A stretch of 64,000 nt of DNA from JALZKA01 sp963754045 (lineage in GTDB: Bacteria; Actinomycetota; Thermoleophilia; Solirubrobacterales; 70-9): assembly GCA_963754045.1 (NCBI GenBank), contig CAVWEN010000003.1:248001-312000 (forward strand), read 5' to 3'. Shown here in pieces: positions 25,916-35,695 of the stretch. The position numbers and the translations under genes were made by a program. A model generated the notes under the pieces. The model was not told the origin of the DNA. It saw nothing but the letters and a program-made list of their open reading frames with translations, and made no database searches. Position 1 is the stretch's first letter; every line of letters starts with the position of its first letter.

Positions 25916-27486
25916 TGCCCGACCAGCTGGCCAAGGCGACCGCCGCGATCGTCGCCGGATTGCTCGTCGCCGTGATCGGGATTCTGGTCTTCACCTCGCG
26001 GCCGCCCGTGGGAGCGAACGAGGTGGTCGCCGAGTTCGACGACGCGTTCCCGCTGATCGAGGGAATGTACGTGCGAGTCGACGGTGCCATCGCCGGCTCG
26101 GTCGGACCGATCGAGGTGAACGAGCTGGGCAACGCCGACGTGACGCTGTTGCTCGACGAAACGATCGAGCAGCCGATGGACGACGCCCGCGCCACCATCC
26201 GCCAGCAGGACACGACGGGCGACAGTTACGTCGAATTCGAGCCGAACCCGGAGGGTTCCAATCAGCCGCTGGGCGAGGAAGGCTTGGTGTGCGAGATCAC
26301 CCCTGAGGGTGAGCGATGTCCACAGACGATGATCGCTCCTCGCCTCGACGACCTGCTTAACGCGTTCGGCGATTCCGAGCGTGCCGGCGTCAAGTTGATT
26401 CTGAACGAACTGGCCACGGCGCTCGAGCAGCGGGGCGAGTCGATCAACCAGGCGTCGTTCGAGCTCAAGCCGGCGCTCGAGACGGCAAACGACGCGCTGG
26501 CCGAGGTGAACAAGCAGAACGTGTCGCTGAAGAGCCTGATCACGAGCGCTGAGGACGTCACCGGCCAGGCTGCCAGCCGCACCGCGGAGCTGACCCGGCT
26601 GATCGACGGTCTCCACGGCACGCTCACGTCCACGGCCGAGCACGGCGAGTCGCTCGATGCCTCGCTGGCGCGCCTCCCGGCGACCGCGTCCAGTGCCAGG
26701 ACGGTGCTGACCGAGCTCACCCGCTCCGCCGTGGCAGCCCGGCCGCTCGCCGAGGACGTCCAGGCGGGTGCGCCGCAGCTGGCCAGCGCCGTCGGCCGGC
26801 TCCCCTCGTTCCTCGACGACGCCGAGGTGACGATCGACGCCACGAAGCCGACGCTCGACCTCACCCGCAGGCTCTTGAGAGCGGCGGCCCCCTCGCTGGA
26901 GGTCGGCAAGGACCGCGTGGTCACGGGTGTGTTCGATTTCACCGCGGCGGCGTCCGATTTGATCAACTCGGTGCTGGGCGGCACCGGTGATCCGAATAAC
27001 GACGGTGCCTTTCCGGCGCTGTTCGACGACGACTCATACGGGGTTCCGGGCGAGGGCACGCTGTCGCGCCGCGGGTTTGGTGCCGTCGCGGTTCAGCCTG
27101 GCGACCTTCCCCCGTATCCGCCCGAGCACGCGAATCGCAGGTTTCTACGCGTCTCGGCAATCCTCAACTGCGCCATCTTCGGGGTGCCGATCGAGCCCGG
27201 GTGCCTGGCCAACGTCATCTCCGGTGGCGGCTTCCCGTTCCCGTTTCGTGCTCGGAACTCCCGCACCCTGAAGGAGGTGGCCGAAGGCTCCGACGGCGGC
27301 GATGACCGGTCCTCCGCGGGCGTACCGGAGTCACCGTCGTCGGCCCTGCCAGATGTGACGCTGCCGGGCGTCGACGACCTGCTGGGCAGCCTCGATCGCC
27401 GCGGTGAGCGGACCCGCGGCAAGGGCAAGCGGGGCAAAGATGGCGCGGCACTGGGCGACCTCCTCGACTTCCTGCTGGGCAACTGA
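25915..27486 (+). CDS. Mce/MlaD-family protein, second of six
   Basis: At 523 residues, the longest of the six. It has a membrane helix at about 11-29, an MCE domain with FPLIEGMYVRVDGAIAGSV, a long helical segment, and a C-terminal extension ending in a lysine/glycine-rich tail (GKGKRGKDG). A cysteine pair lies at NCAIFGVPIEPGC. Start and preceding stop share one base (TGATG). Confidence 0.87.
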   Translation: MPDQLAKATAAIVAGLLVAVIGILVFTSRPPVGANEVVAEFDDAFPLIEGMYVRVDGAIAGSVGPIEVNELGNADVTLLLDETIEQPMDDARATIRQQDTTGDSYVEFEPNPEGSNQPLGEEGLVCEITPEGERCPQTMIAPRLDDLLNAFGDSERAGVKLILNELATALEQRGESINQASFELKPALETANDALAEVNKQNVSLKSLITSAEDVTGQAASRTAELTRLIDGLHGTLTSTAEHGESLDASLARLPATASSARTVLTELTRSAVAARPLAEDVQAGAPQLASAVGRLPSFLDDAEVTIDATKPTLDLTRRLLRAAAPSLEVGKDRVVTGVFDFTAAASDLINSVLGGTGDPNNDGAFPALFDDDSYGVPGEGTLSRRGFGAVAVQPGDLPPYPPEHANRRFLRVSAILNCAIFGVPIEPGCLANVISGGGFPFPFRARNSRTLKEVAEGSDGGDDRSSAGVPESPSSALPDVTLPGVDDLLGSLDRRGERTRGKGKRGKDGAALGDLLDFLLGN

Positions 27487-28838
27487 TGGCGGGCCGGTCC
27501 CCACGAGCGCCGTCCCGCCTCAACCAGCGCGTCACCCGTGCGGCGTCGAAGCTGAATGATCACACGATCCTGCTCGGGCTCCTGGTTGGCGCCGCGGCGG
27601 CGTTCCTGGCCTATATCGCGTTTGCGTCGACGACCGGCCCTCCCTTTCAGAGCGCGTATCGCATCGACGTAGAGGTTCCCCCCGACCGTCCGAGCGAGTA
27701 CCTCGGGGAGGAACAGGGTTCGGCGCCGTCGCTGCGCGTCGGTCAGGCGGTCCGGATCAGCGGCCAGCTGGCGGGCCTGATCAGCGCCGTTGAGCCGAAC
27801 CGCGATACCGGCGGCAGCACGGTCACGGCGAACATCACCAAGCCCGGCTTCCGCCCGATCGGGAAGGACGCGACCGCCTACGTCCGGGTGCACTCGATCG
27901 TCTACCAGACCTACCTCGAGATCGAGCCCGGGGACCGCAGCGATCCGATGGAGAACGGCGACACGATCTCCCGCGAGCACGTCAGCTCGGGTGTTGACCT
28001 GCTCGAGGTCGTCTCACTGTTCGACAAGTCCGCACGGGAGTCCCTGCAGGGCACCGTTGTGAACATCGGCCAGGGGCTGGCCGGCCGTGGCCAATCACTC
28101 AACACCGCGTTCAAGGACATCGAGCCGCTCTCGGTGGACCTGCGCAAGCAGCTCGCCGCGGCGACCAGGGACGAAGGCGCGCTCGGCGATCTCGTCTCCG
28201 GCGCCGCCGACACCACCGATGCGCTGCGTGGCTTCCGCCCCGATGACGTCGCCGGGATGATCACCTCCGGAGGCGCGACCCTCGACGCGATTGCTTCGCG
28301 GCGCGACCAGCTCGGCCTGGCGATTGACCTGCTGCCACCGTTCCAGGAGGAGTTCCTCGAGACCGCGCCGGTCGCGATTCCGACCCTGAGGGAGTTGGCC
28401 GACACGGCCGTCGAGCTCGAACCCGCGGTTCACAACCTGAACCGGGCGCTGCCGCCGCTGAACGAACTGCTCGGCCTCGGCGACGAGCTTCGCACCGAGA
28501 CGATCCTCACCGGCCAACTGGTCAACCCAATCCTGCGGACGACGATCCCCGTCGTGCGAAGTATCTTCCCGATCCTCGCCGCCCTCGATCACCCCGAGGG
28601 GATCGGCGGCCTGGTCGAGGATGCGCAGACCGTCGTCGACAAGGTGAGCCCGTTTACCGGCGACATCATCGTCGCCGGTGAGCGTCTGGCCGAGGTCACG
28701 AGCCAGCCATTCCCACAGGGCACCGGCGTTGGCGCCGGCGCTCCGTCCGGCCGCGTGATCCCGATCGTCTCCTGTCACGCGAACCGGAATCCGTATCCCG
28801 GGCCCGGAGCGGCGGAAAGCGACAGCGCGCCATGTTGA
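27486..28838 (+). CDS. Mce/MlaD-family protein, third of six
   Basis: 450 residues. A basic 27-residue cytoplasmic tail precedes the membrane helix; the MCE domain contains SLRVGQAVRISGQLAGLI and a FRPIGKDATAYVR strand. The helical region follows, and the protein ends in SCHANRNPYPGPG and a last cysteine. The start overlaps the previous stop by one base. Confidence 0.87.
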   Translation: MAGRSPRAPSRLNQRVTRAASKLNDHTILLGLLVGAAAAFLAYIAFASTTGPPFQSAYRIDVEVPPDRPSEYLGEEQGSAPSLRVGQAVRISGQLAGLISAVEPNRDTGGSTVTANITKPGFRPIGKDATAYVRVHSIVYQTYLEIEPGDRSDPMENGDTISREHVSSGVDLLEVVSLFDKSARESLQGTVVNIGQGLAGRGQSLNTAFKDIEPLSVDLRKQLAAATRDEGALGDLVSGAADTTDALRGFRPDDVAGMITSGGATLDAIASRRDQLGLAIDLLPPFQEEFLETAPVAIPTLRELADTAVELEPAVHNLNRALPPLNELLGLGDELRTETILTGQLVNPILRTTIPVVRSIFPILAALDHPEGIGGLVEDAQTVVDKVSPFTGDIIVAGERLAEVTSQPFPQGTGVGAGAPSGRVIPIVSCHANRNPYPGPGAAESDSAPC

Positions 28839-30190
28839 TGTCAAAGGCACGCAAGCGGGTCATCGGCCTGATCGCGATCGTGGCGGGGATCGGGGTGTTC
28901 GTAGTCGGGGTGACCCGGCCCGCTCCGTTCAAGGAGACGGAGACGTACTTTGCCAAGTTCGACACGACCCAGGGACTGGGATCGATCGGACGCGACATCC
29001 GGGTCGGCGGGGTAAATGTGGGGACGCTTGGTTCGGTCGAGCGCCAGGGCGACGACGCGATCGTCGAGCTCGTGCTCGAGCAGGACATCCCGATCCATGC
29101 CGACGCGCGGGTCGACATGCGCCCACACACGTTGTTCGAGGGTTCGAGCTTCGTCGACCTTCACCCCGGCAGCCCGAGCGCGGCCGAACTCGCGGCACGC
29201 GATGTGATTCCGATCGAGCAGACCAGCAACTACGTAACCCTCGACGAGGCCCTCCGCATCCTGCGACCCGAAATTCGGGAGAACCTGCGCGAGCTGGCCT
29301 CGGTTGGCTCGCAAACCCTGCGAGGCAAGGCGATCGACGGAATCCAGCGGACGCTCAGGGGCGGCCCCGCTCTGACCAGGAACCTGAAGGGCCCCGTCCG
29401 CGCCCTGCAGGGGCCGGAGCGGATCGAGCTGGCGGGGGCGATCGCGAGCGCGGCGGAAACCTTCGAGGCCGTGGCGACCAAGGAGGAGCAGCTGATCCCG
29501 CTCGCTCGGCGCTTGAACCGTACGTCGGCTGCGCTCGCGGTCGATGGGGGCGCCCCGCTCGACGCAGCGCTGGCCGCCCTGCCAGGGGCGCTGAGCGAGC
29601 TTCGCGCAAGCGCGCCCGTGCTGACCGGCCTGGTCGACCGCCTCGACCGCTTCTCGGTAGCCACGGTGCCCGCGCTCCCGCCGCTGACGGCCGCGATCAA
29701 CGCCGCCACGCCCCTCGTCGAGCGCTCGATTCCCGTGTTCCGCGACGCAACGCCTCTGATCTCAAAGCAACGCAAGATCACCCGGCGGCTGAGCGCGACA
29801 GCCCGCCCACTCACTTCGTTGATCCAGAACGAGGGCAAGGACGTCGCCGTGACTTTCGGCGAGTCGATCCTGCCAGTTCTGTTCGCCGACGGAATCCACG
29901 GCGAAACGACCTACAAGCAGGTCGCACAGCTCTTCGTCGCCGCTGGCGCCGTCTTCCGTCCCTACCAAACCGAGGCGCAGAACCCGATCGGTTCCGGCCA
30001 CCTGTGGAACCAGGCCGTCTACTTCGATCCGGACGCCACGACCGGCCTGATCGACGCGCTGACCGACGGCGGGATCCTGCCGCTTGGGGCAGGGGCGTCG
30101 CCCGGTTCCTCATCCGTCGAGTGCGACACGATCGCCAAGGTCAATGCCGGCGCCGCGCGGGACTTCAGGGCGGCGGGGGGATGTTCATGA
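28832..30190 (+). CDS. Mce/MlaD-family protein, fourth of six
   Basis: 452 residues with a membrane helix at about 10-28 and an MCE domain containing TQGLGSIGRDIRVGGVNVG and MRPHTLFEGSSFVDLHPG. The ATG at 28832 is listed; the ATG six bases later (28838) would give the TGATG junction seen elsewhere in this operon and is equally possible. A C-terminal cysteine pair (ECDTI, GGCS) is present. Confidence 0.87.
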   Translation: MLMSKARKRVIGLIAIVAGIGVFVVGVTRPAPFKETETYFAKFDTTQGLGSIGRDIRVGGVNVGTLGSVERQGDDAIVELVLEQDIPIHADARVDMRPHTLFEGSSFVDLHPGSPSAAELAARDVIPIEQTSNYVTLDEALRILRPEIRENLRELASVGSQTLRGKAIDGIQRTLRGGPALTRNLKGPVRALQGPERIELAGAIASAAETFEAVATKEEQLIPLARRLNRTSAALAVDGGAPLDAALAALPGALSELRASAPVLTGLVDRLDRFSVATVPALPPLTAAINAATPLVERSIPVFRDATPLISKQRKITRRLSATARPLTSLIQNEGKDVAVTFGESILPVLFADGIHGETTYKQVAQLFVAAGAVFRPYQTEAQNPIGSGHLWNQAVYFDPDATTGLIDALTDGGILPLGAGASPGSSSVECDTIAKVNAGAARDFRAAGGCS

Positions 30191-31665
30191 ACGGGCGACT
30201 CGCCAAGCTCGCGTCGCTCCCGAAGCGGTTTCTTACCGGCCTCAAGGAGTTCGTGAATCCGTCTCTGAAGGCGGGTCGGATCCCGCTTACCCGGACGGTG
30301 CTCGTGCTGCAGTTGATCGCCGCGCTCGTGTTCGTCGGCTACACCCTGATCAAGAAGCAGATTCGGGTCCCGTTCTCGCCCGCGCCCTACCTCGTCCAGG
30401 TCGCGCTGCCCGACGCCGCCGGGCTCGACCCGAGCAAGGAGCCGACAGCGGGCGTGGCCGGGTCGGCCGCTGGACGGGTCACAAAGGTCGTCTACGAGGG
30501 CGGCCAGGCGATCGCCACCCTGCGCCTCGACTCCGACCTGCGCGGCAAGATCTTCGACGATGCGACCGCTTCGCTGCGGCCGCTCAACGTGCTTCAGGTG
30601 CTGGTCGTCAACATCAATCCCGGGACACCGCGAGACAACGACGGCGATGGCGCGTTCGACAACCCGTTGCCCGACGATGAGCCGATTCCGGCTGCCCGCA
30701 CCGACAAGTTCGTCCACATCGACGAGCTCACGTCGGTGCTAGACGCCGACACCCAGGCGCAGGTCCGGACACTGATCAGTGAATCGGCGAAGGCGCTCGG
30801 CGGTAAGGGTCAGCCAAAGCGGTTGCGCGAGATCTTCGACCGGCTTGGTCGGCTGACCGACACCGCGACGCCGCTCGCCAAGGCGCTCGACGAGCGCCGC
30901 GTCCTGATCGCAGAGCTGACCGACCACCTCGACGAGGTGTTTGCCACGCTCGCCGTGCGCGGAGACCAGCTCGCGCAGGCAATCCACGCGGGCAGCGACA
31001 CGCTCGCGGTTACGGCAGGGCGCGAAGCCGAGCTGGCCGAGGCTACGCGCCTGCTGGCGCCTGTCCTGGTCGAAGCGCAGCGGTCGTTGGCCGCGGGGCG
31101 TCAGCTCGCAGTGCCGCTCAACTCGGCGCTCGACGAGCTGATCCCGGTTGCTGGGAACCTCGAGCCCGCGGCCGTGAAGATCGGCGATCTGGTTCCCAAG
31201 GGGGAGGCTCTCTTCTCCCAGTTTGAGCAGCTCGTACGCGACGGTCGCAGGCCGATCAGATTGTTCGAGGAGGGGACCCGCGGCCTCGGTCGGCGAATCG
31301 AGAACGAGGTCATCCCGGCGGTCGGAAAATTCGCCGCGACGGCTGCGGCACTCGACAAGTTCAAGGGCGGGATCGCCCAGACGGCAGACCTCTGGACCTC
31401 GGCTTTCTCCACGCATGCGAGCAACGGCCCGTACTCCCAGATCTACGTCAACAACTTCGAGTTCACATCGGCGGGCTTCGGGCTCCCCGCCTCGGCCGCG
31501 CAGAGCCGCAACGGCGAGCCCACGAAGCTGTCGTTAATGCTGGCCCGCGCGCTTGAGCAGACCTGCCGGGAGGACAGCCTCGTCGCCTGCGCGCTGCGCT
31601 TCTCGCTTCCCGAGCTGCCCGCCGAGGCCACCATCGCCCCCGAGACCTCAAGGGATGGGGGCTAG
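30187..31665 (+). CDS. Mce/MlaD-family protein, fifth of six
   Basis: 492 residues. A longer cytoplasmic tail of about 35 residues comes before the membrane helix (VLVLQLIAALVFVGYTLI), then an MCE domain whose central segment is GVAGSAAGRVTKVVYEGG. An acidic insert (NDGDGAFDNPLPDDE) in the domain is unlike the other five. I chose the ATG at 30187, which overlaps the previous stop by four bases and has a run of six G six bases upstream; the ATG at 30181 would add two residues. It is not a lipoprotein, unlike mycobacterial MceE. Confidence 0.86.
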   Translation: MNGRLAKLASLPKRFLTGLKEFVNPSLKAGRIPLTRTVLVLQLIAALVFVGYTLIKKQIRVPFSPAPYLVQVALPDAAGLDPSKEPTAGVAGSAAGRVTKVVYEGGQAIATLRLDSDLRGKIFDDATASLRPLNVLQVLVVNINPGTPRDNDGDGAFDNPLPDDEPIPAARTDKFVHIDELTSVLDADTQAQVRTLISESAKALGGKGQPKRLREIFDRLGRLTDTATPLAKALDERRVLIAELTDHLDEVFATLAVRGDQLAQAIHAGSDTLAVTAGREAELAEATRLLAPVLVEAQRSLAAGRQLAVPLNSALDELIPVAGNLEPAAVKIGDLVPKGEALFSQFEQLVRDGRRPIRLFEEGTRGLGRRIENEVIPAVGKFAATAAALDKFKGGIAQTADLWTSAFSTHASNGPYSQIYVNNFEFTSAGFGLPASAAQSRNGEPTKLSLMLARALEQTCREDSLVACALRFSLPELPAEATIAPETSRDGG

Positions 31666-33084
31666 ATGGATCACAGAGTCCCCAAGATCGGCACCGCGAT
31701 CAGCATCATCCTGGCCCTCTTCGCACTGATCACGTTCGTCTTCTTGAACCAGCGGTTCGAGGGGCCGAATCCGCTTGGCGGACTGGGCAGCCCCTACAAG
31801 CTCGAGGTGCGGATCGACAGCACCAAGACGCTGCCGACCAAGCGACCGGTCCTGCACAAGGGGGTCTCGGTCGGGCGCGTGAACACGGTCGCCTACGACG
31901 CCGACACCGACGAGAGCATCGTCACCTTCACCCTGGACGACGAGTTCGCGCCGCTGAATGAGGACGCGAAGCTCCAGATCGGCGAGCGCAGCCTGCTCGG
32001 CGACCCGTACCTGAACATCATCGAGAAAGGCAGCCCCGAGGCAACCGAGCTCAGGGCCGGTGACGAACTGAGCGAGGTGTGTCCGACCGACCCGGTCGCA
32101 CTCTCCACTGAGCCCGACTGCAACATCGTGCCGCCGGTGAACTTCGACGAGGCGCTCGCCTTTCTCGACGAGGAGGGGCGCGCCCGCGTCCGCTCCCTGA
32201 TCGACACCGTGGCCGAGGGAGCGGCGCCCGAGGGCAACCAGACTCGACTCAACGACACGGTGGGTGGCGTTGCGACCACGATCTCGGAGCTGCGCCAGCT
32301 CACGGAGGCGTTGCGGGGTCAGGAGGATGAAATCGCCACGCTCGTCTCGGACTCCAGCACCGTGTTGCAGGAGCTCGGCAGTCGCGAAGCGGCGGTACGA
32401 TCGATTGTCGGATCGGGCCGCGCCACACTTGACGCGCTGGCCAGCAACACCGCCTCGCTCCAGCAGGGGATCGAGGAGTTGCCGCCGTTACTCGATCGCG
32501 GCCGCGCAGCGCTGGAACTTGTCCGCCCGTTGCTTACCGAGGTTCGCCCTGTGCTCGTTGGTCTGGGTGAGGTTGCGCCCGACCTCGCGCGCGGGTTCGC
32601 GGGCGGGGATTTCGCCCTTGGTCCGATCACGACCGATCTGGTCTCGATCGTCAGGAAGCTCGAGCCGCAGCGAAAAGCCCTGCAACGGGTCGGGCCGAAC
32701 ACGGTCAAGTTCCTAAGGTTGCTCGGAGCTCGGATCGAGGATGCAACACCGGCCGCGCTGAACTCGGTTCCGATCGCGGACTACCTGGCCCCGCGGGCGG
32801 ATTCGATGGGGTCCTTCTTCGCCCTGACGAGGAGCGTCGCGGCACCGAGCGACGCCGGCGGGCGCTACGGACGCTTCGGGGTCGTGACGGCGCCGGAGCT
32901 TTTCGCTGATACCCCGCAGGCGCGGGCCTACGTGAACCAGAACGGGGTGTGCGACGAGAGCGAGCCGTTCTGTTACAACGCGTTTCCGGCGCCGATGGAC
33001 TCGCTCGATCCGCAGCCTTTCGACGGCACGTATGACCAGTCGCTTGCGTACGACCCACCGTCGCCGCGGTCGGTCCTGCCGTAG
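31666..33084 (+). CDS. Mce/MlaD-family protein, sixth of six
   Basis: 472 residues, starting at the base after the previous stop. The membrane helix spans about 8-26; the MCE domain contains PVLHKGVSVGRVNTVAYD and IGERSLLGDPYLNI. An insert with two cysteines (EVCPTDP, DCNIVPP) follows the domain, and a second pair (VCDE, FCYN) lies near the end. It closes the operon; the next gene is convergent. Confidence 0.87.
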   Translation: MDHRVPKIGTAISIILALFALITFVFLNQRFEGPNPLGGLGSPYKLEVRIDSTKTLPTKRPVLHKGVSVGRVNTVAYDADTDESIVTFTLDDEFAPLNEDAKLQIGERSLLGDPYLNIIEKGSPEATELRAGDELSEVCPTDPVALSTEPDCNIVPPVNFDEALAFLDEEGRARVRSLIDTVAEGAAPEGNQTRLNDTVGGVATTISELRQLTEALRGQEDEIATLVSDSSTVLQELGSREAAVRSIVGSGRATLDALASNTASLQQGIEELPPLLDRGRAALELVRPLLTEVRPVLVGLGEVAPDLARGFAGGDFALGPITTDLVSIVRKLEPQRKALQRVGPNTVKFLRLLGARIEDATPAALNSVPIADYLAPRADSMGSFFALTRSVAAPSDAGGRYGRFGVVTAPELFADTPQARAYVNQNGVCDESEPFCYNAFPAPMDSLDPQPFDGTYDQSLAYDPPSPRSVLP

Positions 33085-33096
33085 TCCAGCGGGTCG

Positions 33097-34467
33097 TCAG
33101 CGCAGGTACGCAGCTTCCTGGCGGCCGAGCTCGGTCCGTGGCTCCTCGCTGTACATCCACTCGCGCGCGATCCCGTGCCAGTTCGCCGTCGCCCGCAGCT
33201 CACCAAGGACGGCGAGGACGAGCAGCTCCAGGCGTCGGCCCATCAAATGCTCAGGGTTCATGTCCTGGTGGCGCATCGTGCGGAAGTGGGTCGATCGCGG
33301 GTCACCGGCCTGGATCGCGACACGCTGGACCGCCTCGGGGGTGATCTGAAGCTCTTCGTCACGTGTGTACCACCCGACGGCGTCGGCGGCATATGCCATC
33401 AACTCGCCGGGGTCGACGCGGTCGGGCTCGGGCAAGAAACCGACTTCGCTCCAGAGCCGGTGCAACTCGGCGGCGTCCCCCTCGCTGATCGCGCGTCCGG
33501 TTGCGAGCTCCAGCTCCATCGGCTCCTTGTCGAGCGCCTTGAACAGACCGAAGTCAAAGAACGCGATCCGGCCGTCGTCGAGCCGCAGCATGTTGCCGGG
33601 GTGGGGGTCGCCCGAGAATCGGCGATGGCGGTACATCGAGCCGAAGTAGAAGCGGAAAAAGATCTCGCCGACCCGGTCTCGTTCCGGCTGCGATCCCGAG
33701 GCGATCTGCTCGAAGCGCTCGCCTTCGACGAACTCGGTCACGATCACCCGCTCGCGGCACATCGACGTGATCACGTCGGGGATGTAGATGAACGGGTGGC
33801 CGCGGTAGAGGCGCGCGACGGTGCGGTGGTTCGAGGCCTCGAGCTCGTAGTCCAGTTCCTCGACGATCCGCTCGCGGATCTCGTCGGCGATCGCCTTCAC
33901 GTCCATCTGGGGTGTGATCCGCTTCGCCAGGCGCATCAGCACGCCGAGGTTCTGCATGTCGGCGCGGACAGCGTCGTTGACGCCCGGGTACTGGACCTTC
34001 ACGGCCACCTCGCGCCCGTCGTGGAGCTTGCCGTGGTAGACCTGCCCGATCGAGGCGGCCGCGATCGGCGTCGGGTCGAGCTCGGCGAACGCGCTTTGCG
34101 CGGGCTCGCCCAGCTCCTCGGCGATCACGTCACTCATCTGCTCGAACGACACCGTCGGCGCCGCGTCCCGCAGCGTGGCGAGCTTGGCCTGGAACTCCTC
34201 GCGATACTCCTCCGGGACCAAGCCAAGGTCGAGGAACGAAAGCACCTGCCCGACCTTCATCGCGGCGCCCTTCATCCCGCCGAGCACGGTCACAATCTGC
34301 TCGGCCGTCTCGATGTGACGCCGCTCCAGCGCCTTCTGCGAGCGCTCCTCGGAGCGGACGACGTTCGCGGCATTCGTGCCGGCCTGCTTTACCGCCACGC
34401 TCGCGGCGGTACGCCCGACGCGGGCGAGGCGCTGGACCCGGCCGGTTGGAAGCTTCTCATCGGCCAT
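33097..34467 (-). CDS. ABC1/UbiB-type atypical kinase
   Basis: A 456-residue ABC1-family protein. The family's KxGQ signature is MKVGQVLSFLD near residue 70; the alanine-rich nucleotide loop appears as AAASIGQVYHG, with the VAVKVQYPGV lysine, and the catalytic and metal sites are SGDPHPGNM and FFDFGLF. ABC1 proteins are ATPases or kinases that support isoprenoid-lipid metabolism such as quinone synthesis. There is no clear membrane helix at the C-terminus. The ATG at 34467 was chosen because upstream codons overlap the riboswitch region. It is convergent with the mce operon, 12 bases apart. Confidence 0.9.
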   Translation of the reverse strand: MADEKLPTGRVQRLARVGRTAASVAVKQAGTNAANVVRSEERSQKALERRHIETAEQIVTVLGGMKGAAMKVGQVLSFLDLGLVPEEYREEFQAKLATLRDAAPTVSFEQMSDVIAEELGEPAQSAFAELDPTPIAAASIGQVYHGKLHDGREVAVKVQYPGVNDAVRADMQNLGVLMRLAKRITPQMDVKAIADEIRERIVEELDYELEASNHRTVARLYRGHPFIYIPDVITSMCRERVIVTEFVEGERFEQIASGSQPERDRVGEIFFRFYFGSMYRHRRFSGDPHPGNMLRLDDGRIAFFDFGLFKALDKEPMELELATGRAISEGDAAELHRLWSEVGFLPEPDRVDPGELMAYAADAVGWYTRDEELQITPEAVQRVAIQAGDPRSTHFRTMRHQDMNPEHLMGRRLELLVLAVLGELRATANWHGIAREWMYSEEPRTELGRQEAAYLR

Positions 34468-34499
34468 CGGCGGCCATCTTCGCAGGCGGGTATCCTCGC

Positions 34500-34672
34500 T
34501 CGCGCAATAGGCCGCGTGGTCAAGGGAAATCGGTGTAAGTCCGATGCGGTCCCGCCACTGTGACCGGCCCAAGAGGGGTCTCGCACCAGAGAAAGCCACT
34601 GAAAGCGCTTCGCGCTCACGGGAAGGCAGCGAGACCCGATAGGCCGGAAGCCAGGAGACCTGTCTCGCGCGG
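34500..34672 (+). promoter_or_regulatory. Cobalamin (B12) riboswitch
   Basis: The conserved core is easy to read: ATAGG, then AAGGGAA, the GGTGTAAGTCC segment, CGGTCCCGCCACTGTGA, and on the 3' side the B12 box GCCAGGAGACCTG at about 34650. Boundaries are approximate. It ends about 38 bases before the start of the first operon gene. Such switches reduce expression when adenosylcobalamin or a related cobalamin is bound, so the operon below is probably made under B12 shortage. Confidence 0.95.
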
Positions 34673-34709
34673 CAGCCAATTCAACCCCTCGAGGAAAGGG
34701 TGGCTCTCA

Positions 34710-35690
34710 ATGCGAAAGCCTGTGTTTCTTGCGCTCCTGGCGCTACTGATCGCCGCAGCCCCGGCCGCGGCCAAGACCAAGCTCGTCGAGCTTCGGGTCG
34801 AAGGCAACGGCACCACGCTCGACAAGGGCACGTGGTACGCGGTCACCGCTCAGAAGATCAAACGTGGCGATGGCCCGGATTGCATCAACCGGCGCGGCGC
34901 AGACACCTTCACCGGTGTCAACGCCCTTACCTCTCTGGGGGCGGGACAGGCCGCGAACCCCGCCCTGGGCACCGTCCGCAGCCGTGCCACCGATATCGGC
35001 ACTCAGGTTTGCCAGATCGGGTCGCTGAAGAGCTTCGGTGAGTACCCGAACGCCAGCGCCGGTTTCTTCTACTTCGTGAACTTTGAGAGCGGCTTCTCGG
35101 CTGCCAACGAGGCGCGGGTCCAGGGCGGCGATCGGGTGCTCTGGCACTACGTGTCGTTTCCGAGCGTCCCACCGGCGACCGGCGATCCGCCGTCGGCCAA
35201 CACCGGCTGCGTGCTCGAGTTGAGCCAAGTCCCCGCGCAGGATGACGACGGCAAGATCACCGTCCGGGTCGACGCGAACGGGTTTGATTGCAATCCGACC
35301 GACACCGGCGTCGGGTTCTTCGGCTCGACCAGCACCACGCCGCTGGGTGGCGGCCAGTACGAGGTGCAGCTAGCGCCCGGAACGACCGAAATCACGGCCG
35401 TTCGTTCGCCCGACGTCCGCTCCAACCGGTTCTCGGTTTGCGTTGGTCCGGCCGCAAACTGCCCGGTCGCGCACGGGCGCAAGATCGTCGGTAGCGATCG
35501 CAGGGACGGGATTCCCGGCACGGCGGGCTTCGACCGGATTCGCTCCGGGCGCGGGAACGACCGGATCAACCTGCGCGCGGGCGGCGAAGATCGCGTCTCG
35601 TGCGGCAGCGGCAAGGACGTCGTGCTCGCCAAACGGGGCGACCGCGACGACCGGATCAGCCGCTCCTGCGAAAAGGTCCGCAGGCGCTGA
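34710..35690 (+). CDS. Exported DUF4430-like protein with RTX-type repeats
   Basis: A 326-residue exported protein, first gene behind the B12 riboswitch. Signal peptide at 1-21 (LLALLIAAAPAAA). Residues about 24-150 fit the transcobalamin C-terminal-like (DUF4430) pattern: VELRVEGNGTTLDKG, a GFFYFVNFE strand, then VQGGDRVLWHYV. Residues about 150-250 look like a second beta domain with cysteines. Residues about 260-326 hold glycine/aspartate repeats like hemolysin-type calcium-binding nonapeptides (GSDRRDG, GRGNDRIN, GSGKDVV). The start ATG at 34710 has GAGGAAAGG upstream. Predicted role: extracellular capture of a cobalamin or corrinoid; this is inferred from the switch and from the domain. 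Confidence 0.72.
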   Translation: MRKPVFLALLALLIAAAPAAAKTKLVELRVEGNGTTLDKGTWYAVTAQKIKRGDGPDCINRRGADTFTGVNALTSLGAGQAANPALGTVRSRATDIGTQVCQIGSLKSFGEYPNASAGFFYFVNFESGFSAANEARVQGGDRVLWHYVSFPSVPPATGDPPSANTGCVLELSQVPAQDDDGKITVRVDANGFDCNPTDTGVGFFGSTSTTPLGGGQYEVQLAPGTTEITAVRSPDVRSNRFSVCVGPAANCPVAHGRKIVGSDRRDGIPGTAGFDRIRSGRGNDRINLRAGGEDRVSCGSGKDVVLAKRGDRDDRISRSCEKVRRR

Positions 35691-35695
35691 GCAAC

